Under the pieces are notes generated by a model that did not search any database, was not told the origin of the DNA, and saw nothing but the letters and a program-made list of their open reading frames with translations. A stretch of 64,000 bases of DNA from Petralouisia muris (lineage in GTDB: Bacteria > Bacillota > Clostridia > Lachnospirales > Lachnospiraceae). Positions 56,866 to 64,000 of the stretch are shown here, in pieces; the stretch's first letter is position 1, and each line of letters opens with the position of its first letter. The translations under genes and the position numbers were made by a program. The stretch covers positions 1 through 64,000 of the forward strand of contig NZ_SRYA01000018.1 in the NCBI RefSeq assembly GCF_004793545.1, given 5' to 3'.

Positions 56866-57267
56866 ATGACAATGAGTGATCCAATCGCAGATATGCTTAC
56901 AAGAATCCGTAATGCAAATACTGCTAAACATGATACAGTTGATGTTCCGTCTTCCAAAATGAAGATTGCAATTGCCAACATTCTTGTAGATGAAGGATAT
57001 ATTGCAAAGTATGACATTGTAGAAGACGGAAGCTTTAACACAATTCGCATTACCTTAAAATACGGTAGTGACAAAAATGAAAAAATTATCACAGGGCTTA
57101 AGAGAATTTCCAAACCGGGACTTCGGGTTTATGCCGGCAAAAATGAAATTCCAAAGGTTCTTGGCGGACTTGGAATTGCAATTATTTCCACCAATCAGGG
57201 TGTTGTAACCGATAGAGAAGCAAGAAAATTAGCAGTAGGCGGAGAAGTATTAGCTTATGTATGGTAA
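56866..57267 (+). CDS. rpsH: 30S ribosomal protein S8
   Basis: 133 aa. [43 protein letters not shown], then [48 protein letters not shown] is the complete protein. S8 binds 16S helix 21 and represses the spc operon in E. coli. ATG 56866 (MTMSDP) follows AAAGGAGG by 10 nt. Confidence 0.97.
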   Translation: MTMSDPIADMLTRIRNANTAKHDTVDVPSSKMKIAIANILVDEGYIAKYDIVEDGSFNTIRITLKYGSDKNEKIITGLKRISKPGLRVYAGKNEIPKVLGGLGIAIISTNQGVVTDREARKLAVGGEVLAYVW

Positions 57268-57279
57268 GGAGGTACGGGC

Positions 57280-57819
57280 ATGTCACGTATAGGAAGAATG
57301 CCAATCGCAGTACCTGCAGGCGTTACTGTAGATATTGCAGAAAATAATCATGTGACAGTGAAGGGTCCCAAGGGAACTCTGGAAAGAACCCTTCCAACAG
57401 AAATGGAAATTAAATTAGAAGGTTCTGAAGTAACTGTAACAAGGCCAAATGATTTAAAGAAAATGAAATCACTCCACGGCCTGACCAGAACCCTGATTAA
57501 CAATATGGTAGTTGGCGTAACCAACGGCTACACCAAGGAACTGGAAGTAAACGGCGTTGGTTACAGGGCATCCAAATCCGGGAAAGACTTAACCTTGAAT
57601 CTGGGATATTCCCATCCGGTTGTTATGACGGATCCAGAAGGTTTGGAGTCTAAAGTAGAAGGAAATAAAATCATTGTTTCCGGTATTGATAAAGAAAAAG
57701 TTGGCCAGTACGCAGCAGAAATCAGAGCTAAGAGAAAACCTGAACCATACAAAGGAAAAGGTATCAAATATGCTGATGAAGTTATCAGGCGTAAAGTTGG
57801 TAAGACTGGTAAAAAATAA
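57280..57819 (+). CDS. rplF: 50S ribosomal protein L6
   Basis: 179 aa. [84 protein letters not shown] and [18 protein letters not shown] make the two duplicated domains. L6 lies near the GTPase centre and sarcin-ricin loop. AAGGAGG is 7 nt before ATG. Confidence 0.98.
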   Translation: MSRIGRMPIAVPAGVTVDIAENNHVTVKGPKGTLERTLPTEMEIKLEGSEVTVTRPNDLKKMKSLHGLTRTLINNMVVGVTNGYTKELEVNGVGYRASKSGKDLTLNLGYSHPVVMTDPEGLESKVEGNKIIVSGIDKEKVGQYAAEIRAKRKPEPYKGKGIKYADEVIRRKVGKTGKK

Positions 57820-57838
57820 TTAAAGGAGGAACACAAAA

Positions 57839-58207
57839 ATGGTTAATAAGAAATCAAGAACTGAAGTCCGGATGAAAAAGCACAGAAGAATCCGTAATCG
57901 TTTCTCCGGTACCGCTGAAAGACCGCGTTTGGCAGTGTTTAGAAGCAATAACCATATGTACGCGCAGATCATTGATGATGATAAGCAGCATACACTTGTT
58001 TCCGCATCTACACTTCAGAAGGATGTAAAGGCTGAGCTGGAGAAAACCAATAACGTAGAAGCGGCAGCGCATCTTGGAACAGTAATTGCGAAAAGAGCGC
58101 TGGATAAAGGCATTACTACAGTTGTCTTCGACAGAGGCGGATATATCTATCAGGGAAAAGTCAAGGCTTTAGCCGATGCGGCAAGAGAAGCCGGGTTAAA
58201 CTTTTAA
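57839..58207 (+). CDS. rplR: 50S ribosomal protein L18
   Basis: 122 aa. [45 protein letters not shown] and [36 protein letters not shown]-type segments (KRALDKG here) are clear. L18 binds 5S rRNA with L5. AAAGGAGG lies 9 nt before ATG. Position between L6 and S5 is the normal spc order. Confidence 0.97.
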   Translation: MVNKKSRTEVRMKKHRRIRNRFSGTAERPRLAVFRSNNHMYAQIIDDDKQHTLVSASTLQKDVKAELEKTNNVEAAAHLGTVIAKRALDKGITTVVFDRGGYIYQGKVKALADAAREAGLNF

Positions 58208-58224
58208 TAGGAGGAGACAAACAC

Positions 58225-58734
58225 ATGAAACGTACAATCATTGATGCTAGTCAATTGGAATTAACAGAAAAAGTGGTATCAATTAAACGTGTAACGAAAG
58301 TTGTAAAGGGCGGACGTAACATGCGTTTTACAGCTTTGGTTGTTGTTGGTGACAGCAATGGTCATGTAGGTGCAGGTTTAGGGAAAGCAACTGAAATTCC
58401 TGAAGCAATCCGTAAAGGAAAAGAAGACGCAATCAAGAAGTTGATTTCTGTAAAATTAGATGATAACAGCAGTATTACACATGATATTACCGGCAAGCAT
58501 ACCGGTGCATCCGTATTACTGAAAAGGGCTCCGGAAGGTACTGGCGTAATTGCGGGCGGTCCTGCACGTAGTGTATGTGAGCTTGCAGGCATTAAAAATA
58601 TCCGTACAAAATCCCTGGGCTCCAATAATAAGCAGAATGTAGTGCTTGCTACAATCAATGCTTTAAGTCAGTTGAAATCTCCAGAAGAGGTAGCAAAACT
58701 CCGCGGTAAATCTGTAGAAGAGATACTCGGTTAA
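58225..58734 (+). CDS. rpsE: 30S ribosomal protein S5
   Basis: 169 aa. [62 protein letters not shown] and [34 protein letters not shown] are complete. S5 lines the mRNA entry site and affects fidelity; the loop targeted by spectinomycin resistance (VVKGGRNM) looks wild type. GGAGG precedes ATG. Confidence 0.98.
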   Translation: MKRTIIDASQLELTEKVVSIKRVTKVVKGGRNMRFTALVVVGDSNGHVGAGLGKATEIPEAIRKGKEDAIKKLISVKLDDNSSITHDITGKHTGASVLLKRAPEGTGVIAGGPARSVCELAGIKNIRTKSLGSNNKQNVVLATINALSQLKSPEEVAKLRGKSVEEILG

Positions 58735-58748
58735 GGAGGACATGGAAA

Positions 58749-58931
58749 ATGGCAGAGAAATTAAAAATTACACTTGTAAAATCTACAATCGGCGCTGTGC
58801 CTAAGAATCGTAAAACCGTAGAGGCGCTGGGGTTGAGGAAATTAAACCATTCGGTGGAAATGCCGGATAACGCAGCAATCAGAGGTATGGTCAGACAGGT
58901 CAGACATTTAGTAAAAGTAGAAGAAATCTAA
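58749..58931 (+). CDS. rpmD: 50S ribosomal protein L30
   Basis: 60 aa. [56 protein letters not shown] is the whole short bacterial L30, a surface protein of the 50S. It is absent from some bacterial lineages but present here in its standard place between S5 and L15. AAGGAGG precedes ATG 58749. Confidence 0.97.
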   Translation: MAEKLKITLVKSTIGAVPKNRKTVEALGLRKLNHSVEMPDNAAIRGMVRQVRHLVKVEEI

Positions 58932-58954
58932 GAAAAACGTAAGGAGGTGTCAAA

Positions 58955-59395
58955 ATGGACTTATCAAATTTAAAACCGGCAGTGGGCTCTAAACACAGTA
59001 ATAATTTCAGAAGAGGCCGTGGACATGGTTCCGGAAATGGTAAGACAGCAGGTAAGGGACATAAAGGTCAGAAGGCTCGTTCCGGCGCACCGAGACCTGG
59101 TTTCGAGGGCGGCCAGATGCCATTATACAGACGAATTCCAAAGCGTGGATTTACCAACAGGAATTCCAAAGACATTGTAGCAGTCAATGTAAATGTACTG
59201 GAAGTATTTGAGAATGATGCAGTTGTAACGGTAGAGACTTTAATAGAGCAGGGAATCATCAAAAATCCAAGAGATGGCATTAAGATTCTCGGAGATGGTG
59301 AACTTACCAAGAAACTTACCGTACAGGTAAATGCCTTCAGTGCAGGTGCAAAAGAAAAGATTGAGGCTCTTGGTGGAAAAGCAGAGGTGATCTAA
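58955..59395 (+). CDS. rplO: 50S ribosomal protein L15
   Basis: 146 aa. The N-terminal Gly/Arg-rich extension ([51 protein letters not shown]) threads into 23S rRNA; the globular part ends in a [14 protein letters not shown] strand. L15 is a late 50S assembly protein. AAGGAGG precedes ATG. The stop overlaps the secY ATG by one base (TAATG). Confidence 0.98.
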   Translation: MDLSNLKPAVGSKHSNNFRRGRGHGSGNGKTAGKGHKGQKARSGAPRPGFEGGQMPLYRRIPKRGFTNRNSKDIVAVNVNVLEVFENDAVVTVETLIEQGIIKNPRDGIKILGDGELTKKLTVQVNAFSAGAKEKIEALGGKAEVI

Positions 59396-60717
59396 TGCTG
59401 GAGACACTCCGTAATGCATTTAAAATTAAGGATATCAGGAACCGTATTTTATATACGTTAGTAATGATGGTTGTCATCAGGTTGGGGTCACAGCTGCCTC
59501 TTCCCGGTGTCAATTCGGAAGTGATTTCCAACTGGTTTGCCTCAAACCAGGGAGCGGATTCACTGAATTTCTTTAATGCAATCACCGGTGGATCTTTTGA
59601 GCAGATGTCAGTGTTTGCATTGAACATTACACCGTATATCACATCCTCCATTATTATGCAGCTTCTTACCATTGCGATTCCTAAGCTGGAAGAGATGCAG
59701 AAGGATGGGGAAGACGGAAGAAAGAAAATAGCAGAGATTACCCGTTATGTAACAGTTGCACTGGCATTGATTCAGTCTATTGCTATGGCAATTGGATTTG
59801 GCCGGAGCGGCTATTTGGATAAATTTGATGCGCCCCATGTAATTATGATGGTAACAGGGTTGACAGCAGGTTCCGCTGTATTGATGTGGATTGGTGAAAG
59901 AATCACAGAATACGGTGTGGGAAATGGTATTTCCATCGTATTGGTAATCAATATTATTTCCCGTATTCCGGAAGATTTGATGACGCTTTACACTCAATTT
60001 ATCGCAAATGCGCCCAATGTAGGAAATGCAATTATTGCGGCTGCAGTTATCATTGCAGTGATACTGATAACGGTTGTTTTCGTCATTATCCTTCAGGATG
60101 GTGAGCGCAGAATTCCGGTACAGTACAGTAAGAAAATTCAGGGACGCAAGCAGGTAGGCGGCCAGTCTACGCATATTCCTCTGAAAGTAAATACAGCAGG
60201 CGTGATCCCGATTATTTTTGCCCAGTCAATTATGCAGTTCCCGGTTGTAATTGCAACCATCATGGGGAAGGGCAATGGAACCGGAATTGGAAGCAAGATC
60301 CTTCATGGATTATCCCAGTCTTATTGGTGTGATCCGGAGCAGCCCATTTACAGTATTGGTCTGCTGGTATACATCGTACTGGTAATTGCTTTCGCATATT
60401 TTTATACCTCCATTACCTTTAATCCGTTGGAAGTTGCCAATAATATGAAGCGGCAGGGCGGATTTATTCCAGGGATCAGACCTGGAAAGCCAACCAGTGA
60501 TTATTTAACAAAGATCTTGAACTATATTGTATTTATCGGAGCAGTAGGGCTTATGATTGTAGCTGTGATTCCAATTTTCTTTAATGGAGTATTCAGGGCA
60601 AATGTATCTTTCGGCGGCACATCTATTATCATTATTGTAGGCGTTGTAATTGAAACTCTGAAGCAGATTGAATCTCAGATGCTGGTACGTTATTATAAAG
60701 GATTTTTAAATGATTAA
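59395..60717 (+). CDS. secY: Preprotein translocase subunit SecY
   Basis: 440 aa, ten transmembrane helices. NAFKIKDIRNRILYTLVMMVVIRLGSQLPLPGV, the plug and pore region FALNITPYITSSIIMQLL, and the cytoplasmic loop PVQYSKKIQGRKQVGGQSTHIPLKVNTAGVIPIIFAQS (SecA/ribosome binding) are conserved. It forms the export channel with SecE/SecG. Coupled to rplO by a one-base overlap. 189 nt follow before adk; they hold an AGGAGGTG...CATCTCCT hairpin and a GC-rich imperfect stem near 60830-60860, but no clear gene or terminator. Confidence 0.97.
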   Translation: MLETLRNAFKIKDIRNRILYTLVMMVVIRLGSQLPLPGVNSEVISNWFASNQGADSLNFFNAITGGSFEQMSVFALNITPYITSSIIMQLLTIAIPKLEEMQKDGEDGRKKIAEITRYVTVALALIQSIAMAIGFGRSGYLDKFDAPHVIMMVTGLTAGSAVLMWIGERITEYGVGNGISIVLVINIISRIPEDLMTLYTQFIANAPNVGNAIIAAAVIIAVILITVVFVIILQDGERRIPVQYSKKIQGRKQVGGQSTHIPLKVNTAGVIPIIFAQSIMQFPVVIATIMGKGNGTGIGSKILHGLSQSYWCDPEQPIYSIGLLVYIVLVIAFAYFYTSITFNPLEVANNMKRQGGFIPGIRPGKPTSDYLTKILNYIVFIGAVGLMIVAVIPIFFNGVFRANVSFGGTSIIIIVGVVIETLKQIESQMLVRYYKGFLND

Positions 60718-60906
60718 GTAAATGACGCTATGCCGGAGTTGTCTTTTTGCAGGACGCATGGCGGTTATGCAAAAATTAGGAGGTGTCATATGGCATCTCC
60801 TATGGTGCATTTGTTTTAGAAAGCAAAGGCCGGCTGTTTCGCTGGCAGAAAACCGGCTGGAAAAAGGAAAGCATTGTTCGCAGCACGAAAAGAAGGAGGA
60901 GCTAGT

Positions 60907-61551
60907 ATGAAAATTATTATGTTAGGAGCACCGGGAGCAGGAAAAGGTACACAGGCAAAACAGATTGCAGATAAATATTCTATTCCGCATATTTCCACCG
61001 GAGATATTTTCCGGGCAAACTTAAAGGCAGGGACAGAATTGGGAAAGAAAGCCAAAGAATATATGGATCAGGGGCTTTTGGTGCCGGATGAACTGACCTG
61101 CGATTTGGTGATGGATCGTATCGGACAGGATGACTGTAAGAATGGATTTGTATTAGACGGATTTCCAAGGACAATTCCTCAGGCAGAAGCATTAGATGCT
61201 GCGCTGGCAAAAATCAGCCAGAGCATGGATTATGCCATTGATGTGGATGTTCCGGATGAGAATATTGTCAACAGGATGTCAGGAAGGCGCGCATGCTTAA
61301 ACTGCGGAGCAACTTATCATATCGTTTCCATTCCGACCAAAGTGGAGGGTGTATGCGACCGCTGCGGCAATCAGGTAGTGCTGCGTGACGATGATCAGCC
61401 GGAAACCGTAAAAAAACGTCTGGATGTTTATCATGAGCAGACACAGCCGTTAATCGACTATTATAAAAAACAGAATATATTAAAAACTGTAGATGGGACT
61501 CAGCCAATGGAGAAAGTATTTGATGCCATTGTGGAAATTTTAGGAGCGTAG
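60907..61551 (+). CDS. adk: Adenylate kinase
   Basis: 214 aa, long-lid form. The P-loop [11 protein letters not shown] (residues 7-17), [20 protein letters not shown] and the zinc lid with CLNC and CDRC are present. It converts ATP + AMP to 2 ADP. ATG 60907 with GGAGGAG upstream is used; an in-frame ATG at 60874 overlaps the leader. The 189-nt gap after secY could hold a separate promoter; none is convincing. map starts 3 nt downstream. Confidence 0.97.
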   Translation: MKIIMLGAPGAGKGTQAKQIADKYSIPHISTGDIFRANLKAGTELGKKAKEYMDQGLLVPDELTCDLVMDRIGQDDCKNGFVLDGFPRTIPQAEALDAALAKISQSMDYAIDVDVPDENIVNRMSGRRACLNCGATYHIVSIPTKVEGVCDRCGNQVVLRDDDQPETVKKRLDVYHEQTQPLIDYYKKQNILKTVDGTQPMEKVFDAIVEILGA

Positions 61552-61554
61552 AAA

Positions 61555-62328
61555 ATGTCAGTATCAATTAAATCTGCCAGAGAAATCGAATTAATGCGGG
61601 CAGCAGGAAAAATTCTGGAAAAGGTTCACGAAAATCTGGGAAAGGAACTGAAACCCGGAATGTCCACGTTGGATATTGACCGTCTGGGAGAAGAAATTAT
61701 CAAAAGTTATGGGTGTATCCCTTCTTTTAAAAATTATAACGGATATCCAGCTTCCGTATGTGTGTCAGTCAATGATGAGGTGGTGCACGGCATTCCTACC
61801 AAAAAGAGACTGATTCAGGAAGGAGATATTGTGAGTCTTGATATCGGCGTCATTTATAAAGGATACCATTCTGATGCAGCAAGGACCCATGGAATTGGAG
61901 AGATTTCCCAGGAGGCCGCATTGTTGATTGAAAGAACCAGGCAGAGTTTTTTTGAAGGCATTAAATATGCGAAAGAAGGAAATCATCTACATGAGATTTC
62001 AAATGCAATTGCCGCATATGCGGAAAGCTTCGGATATGGCGTCGTGCGGGATTTGGTTGGGCACGGAGTGGGAAGCCGTCTTCATGAAGATCCCCAGATA
62101 CCGAATTTCACTCAGAAAAGCAGAGGTATCCGGCTGAAAGCAGGCATGACATTGGCAATTGAACCCATGATTAATGCAGGGCGTTATGATGTAGTATGGC
62201 AGGAGGATAACTGGACAGTTGTGACACAGGACGGTTCCTTGTCCGCTCATTACGAAAATACGATTTTGGTGACATCCGGGGAACCGGAAATCTTAACTCT
62301 TTCCGGCGACAGCAGCTTCCGGCAATAA
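61555..62328 (+). CDS. map: Methionine aminopeptidase, type I
   Basis: 257 aa. SIKSAREIELMRAAGKIL, the metal ligands in SLDIG, HSDAART, GHGVG, AIEPM and HYENTI, and the substrate histidine in VVHGIP define a type Ia enzyme. It removes the initiator Met co-translationally. It starts 3 nt after adk, so is translationally coupled. The 122-nt gap after it contains copy B of the GTTCACGGGTATA motif. Confidence 0.97.
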   Translation: MSVSIKSAREIELMRAAGKILEKVHENLGKELKPGMSTLDIDRLGEEIIKSYGCIPSFKNYNGYPASVCVSVNDEVVHGIPTKKRLIQEGDIVSLDIGVIYKGYHSDAARTHGIGEISQEAALLIERTRQSFFEGIKYAKEGNHLHEISNAIAAYAESFGYGVVRDLVGHGVGSRLHEDPQIPNFTQKSRGIRLKAGMTLAIEPMINAGRYDVVWQEDNWTVVTQDGSLSAHYENTILVTSGEPEILTLSGDSSFRQ

Positions 62329-62375
62329 AAGAAATGATAGAAACCGAAATATACTCAAGAGCATCTTTTTGAATT

Positions 62376-62415
62376 AGTGAAAACTTGTCAGCAAATCATT
62401 TTGTTCACGGGTATA
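62376..62415 (+). repeat. 40-nt dispersed motif, copy B
   Basis: Matches 33 of 40 bases with 20754-20793, with the block GCAAATCATYTKGTTCACGG conserved apart from two bases. It lies 35 nt before the KOW gene start. Unlike copy A it has no strong upstream pairing arm. Function unknown. Confidence 0.6.
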
Positions 62416-62450
62416 AGAACGGAAACAGGCAGAATGAAGGAAACAGGCAT

Positions 62451-62723
62451 ATGGAGATAAAATTAGCAATTTCCAGATCGGGTCATGACAAAGACAGCAT
62501 TTATGTAATTGTAAAAGAAGAAGCCAATATGGTTTATCTGGCGGATGGAAATTTAAAGCCATTGGAAAAGCCGAAAAAAAAGAACAGAAAGCATATTCAG
62601 ATAATAAAAAAGCTTCCGAAAGAAATTACACAAGTCTTTACGCAGGAGAATTTTCGGAATGAAGAGATCAAACGGGCCATTAAGCTTTATCGCAAAAGTA
62701 TCATGGATACCCGGCAGGTATAA
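62451..62723 (+). CDS. KOW-domain RNA-binding protein (L14e-like)
   Basis: 90 aa. MEIKLAISRSGHDKDSIYVIVKEEANMVYLADGNLKPLEKPKKKNRKHIQIIKKLP is the KOW-type SH3 barrel seen in eukaryotic and archaeal L14e-like proteins and in small clostridial proteins encoded between map and infA. It probably binds rRNA; the precise role is unknown. ATG 62451 follows GAAGGAAACAGG; an in-frame TTG/ATG upstream overlaps the repeat motif. infA starts 18 nt later. Confidence 0.85.
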   Translation: MEIKLAISRSGHDKDSIYVIVKEEANMVYLADGNLKPLEKPKKKNRKHIQIIKKLPKEITQVFTQENFRNEEIKRAIKLYRKSIMDTRQV

Positions 62724-62741
62724 AAATCAGGAGGAAACAAG

Positions 62742-62960
62742 ATGTCAAAAGCAGATGTAATCGAAGTAGAAGGAAAAGTGGTTGAAAAATTACCAAATGC
62801 CATGTTTCAGGTAGAACTGGAAAACGGGCACCAGATCCTGGCGCATATCAGCGGAAAGCTGAGGATGAATTTTATCCGTATTCTGCCGGGAGATAAAGTG
62901 ACGGTTGAAATGTCTCCCTATGATTTGACAAAAGGAAGAATCATCTGGAGAGATAAATAA
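62742..62960 (+). CDS. infA: Translation initiation factor IF-1
   Basis: 72 aa, exact family length. [71 protein letters not shown] is the S1-like OB fold that occupies the 30S A-site during initiation. AGGAGG precedes ATG. In most Firmicutes rpmJ, rpsM, rpsK, rpsD, rpoA and rplQ follow; here the plus-strand run stops, with an inverted-repeat element and an opposing gene next. Confidence 0.97.
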   Translation: MSKADVIEVEGKVVEKLPNAMFQVELENGHQILAHISGKLRMNFIRILPGDKVTVEMSPYDLTKGRIIWRDK

Positions 62961-62989
62961 GCGCTTAGAATCAAAAAGAATTTGAAAAG

Positions 62990-63086
62990 GGGCTGTCGGG
63001 AAATGAAATGAGCACACAATATATGGTTGTGACATTGAAAGAATCACAAGATATATTGTGGAAATCTGTCATTTCCCGACAGCCCC
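62990..63086. repeat. ~95-bp inverted-repeat element, copy 2
   Basis: GGGGCTGTCGG-AAATGA on the left and TCATTTCCCGACAGCCCC (63069-63086) on the right pair with a one-base bulge. The interior, including ATATATTGTG and TTGTGACATTGAAAGAATCA, is nearly the reverse complement of copy 1. It sits between infA and the convergent deacetylase gene, so may end both transcripts. Confidence 0.88.
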
Positions 63087-63097
63087 TTTCCGGTTTC

Positions 63098-64000
63098 TTA
63101 CCGAAAATACTGGTATACTCCTCCGGCGGTCATTCCGCCTCTGCAGTCTGCAAGTTCGCTTACGGTAATCAACTGATAGCCCCGTCTTACCAGTTCTGGT
63201 ATAATCACCGAAGAAGCTTCCGCTGTCTGCTGATACAGATCATGCATCAGAACAATATCCCCGTCGCTGATGTGATCCAGCACTGCCGCCTGCGTCCGGG
63301 CGGCGTTTCGGGTTTGCCAGTCCCGCGTGTCAATGGACCAGAGAATCAGGGGCATGCCTGCCGTTCCTTCTACTGTTCCATTATGAGCGCCTCCGGGCGG
63401 ACGCATGACAATCGGGGAGACGCCGATGATATTTCGAACCGCATCATTTGTCATGTTTACCTGGCTCTGAATTTCAGCTATGCTGATTTGTGTCAGTGTC
63501 TTGTGACTGTAGGTGTGGTTGCCGATTTCACAGTGTATATTGCAGGCCCGCCGTAAAATGTCAGGATAGCTGTTTACTCTTTGGCCCACAACGAAAAATG
63601 TGGCGGCGCTGCCATGCTGTTCCAGCAGATCCAGGATGGCAGGAGTAAACTGAGAAGGCCCGTCGTCATAAGTTAAGGCCACCATCGGCCTGTTTAAATC
63701 AATCTGTCTGGTAATAACGCCATCGCCGTTGTAATAGCACATAAAGTGGGAATCCCGAACCCGGCAGCTTGTGATTCTGTTTCCCTCAGCAGTGTACGCC
63801 AGAAGTTCACCGTTGATTTCTTTTTCTACCAGTCCCTTTGACGTTACATAAATAAGTTTGTTGGATACCGTCAGGTAAAGCCCCGGGGAGTTCATTTTCA
63901 CCCCATCCGGGCCAAAATAATAGTTCTTTTTCTTGATGCTTCGTATGTCATTTTTAATCAGGGTCTTACTGTTTTTTCCCAGATCATAAAATTTGCCGGA
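63098..64000 (-). CDS. Polysaccharide deacetylase (NodB domain), 5' end beyond the window
   Basis: The frame is open to base 64000, so the gene continues past the window; at least 300 residues are present. The NodB domain shows ALTYDDGPSQFTPAILDLLEQHGSAATFFVVG (motif 1 TYDDGP), EIGNHTYSHKTL (motif 2 HxxxH) and MRPPGGAHN (motif 3), with a complete metal triad. The upstream part (YYFGPDGVKMNSPGLYLTV...) resembles repeat-type wall-binding segments. Such enzymes N-deacetylate peptidoglycan or chitin-like glycans at the surface. GTG 63901 is an internal in-frame codon, not the start. Confidence 0.87.
   Translation of the reverse strand, partial: SGKFYDLGKNSKTLIKNDIRSIKKKNYYFGPDGVKMNSPGLYLTVSNKLIYVTSKGLVEKEINGELLAYTAEGNRITSCRVRDSHFMCYYNGDGVITRQIDLNRPMVALTYDDGPSQFTPAILDLLEQHGSAATFFVVGQRVNSYPDILRRACNIHCEIGNHTYSHKTLTQISIAEIQSQVNMTNDAVRNIIGVSPIVMRPPGGAHNGTVEGTAGMPLILWSIDTRDWQTRNAARTQAAVLDHISDGDIVLMHDLYQQTAEASSVIIPELVRRGYQLITVSELADCRGGMTAGGVYQYFR

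Noticed and set aside
60722-60910. 62-codon frame between secY and adk
   Set aside because: No good ribosome site, no similarity, and it covers hairpins of the adk leader.
63008-63556. 182-codon plus-strand frame near the right end
   Set aside because: Antisense to the deacetylase NodB domain and begins inside the repeat element.

Overview
The window reads as chromosome of an anaerobic, endospore-forming, motile Firmicute of the Lachnospiraceae (Clostridium cluster XIVa) type. Supporting signs are AGGAGG ribosome sites with frequent GTG and TTG starts, spoIID next to a spoIIQ-like gene, a flagellin with csrA directly upstream, a 265-nt clostridial-type SRP RNA, a PerR-type regulator beside a rubredoxin-first rubrerythrin, and several proteins of types I associate with gut clostridia. 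The assignment is inference from gene content, not a match to a named genome.

Layout. 1-5.7 kb: a broken, circularly permuted GH3 beta-glucosidase, a GPH-type sugar symporter and a patatin-like lipase. 5.7-16.6 kb: a proline-rich protein, a methyltransferase, a membrane-anchored propeller/C39-like protein, a MATE pump, metG, a GGDEF protein and tatD. 16.7-20.6 kb: a GntR(YtrA)-type ABC transporter operon under a consensus promoter covered by a 50-bp perfect palindrome. 20.7-24.1 kb: rsmA, then on the minus strand the paired DUF4130/radical-SAM DNA-metabolism genes. 24.26-27.2 kb: an apparent invertible switch followed by csrA and flagellin. 27.2-37.8 kb: spoIID, a spoIIQ-like gene, GIY-YIG, hemolysin III, a DEAD helicase, rubrerythrin, perR, a psiE-like gene, SRP RNA, tadA, an acetyltransferase, a repeat-rich hypothetical protein and a lipoprotein. 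37.9-49.8 kb: an HTH-TPR regulator, tRNA-Ser, pfkA, dnaX-ybaB-recR, a LysM membrane protein, a propeller protein, a CvpA-like protein, lgt, a second MATE pump and a small helical protein. 49.8-63 kb: the S10-spc ribosomal operon from rpsJ to secY, then adk, map, a KOW protein and infA. The usual rpmJ-rpsM-rpsK-rpsD-rpoA-rplQ continuation is absent. The window ends inside a polysaccharide deacetylase gene.

The standout is 24262-25055. A 192-aa tyrosine recombinase gene and a sigma-28/sigma-D promoter (TAAA-N15-GCCGATAT) lie between two exact 29-bp inverted repeats. Each repeat is built like a recombinase core site, with 11-bp arms and a 7-bp asymmetric centre. As read here the promoter points away from csrA-flagellin and into a hairpin plus T-run. 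Inversion would aim it at csrA-flagellin, where the hairpin has no T-run behind it. The flagellin leader also carries several GGA motifs, one in a hairpin loop, so predicted CsrA control would sit on top of the DNA switch. I read this as a self-contained flagellar phase switch captured in the OFF orientation.

Other unexplained structure: a ~95-bp inverted-repeat element present twice, both times between convergent genes; a 40-nt motif found ahead of rsmA and ahead of the map-distal KOW gene; three tandem duplications of 63-70 bp at gene ends; a spoIID leader hairpin that buries the ribosome-binding site; and an 8-codon leader ORF coupled to the ABC operon.
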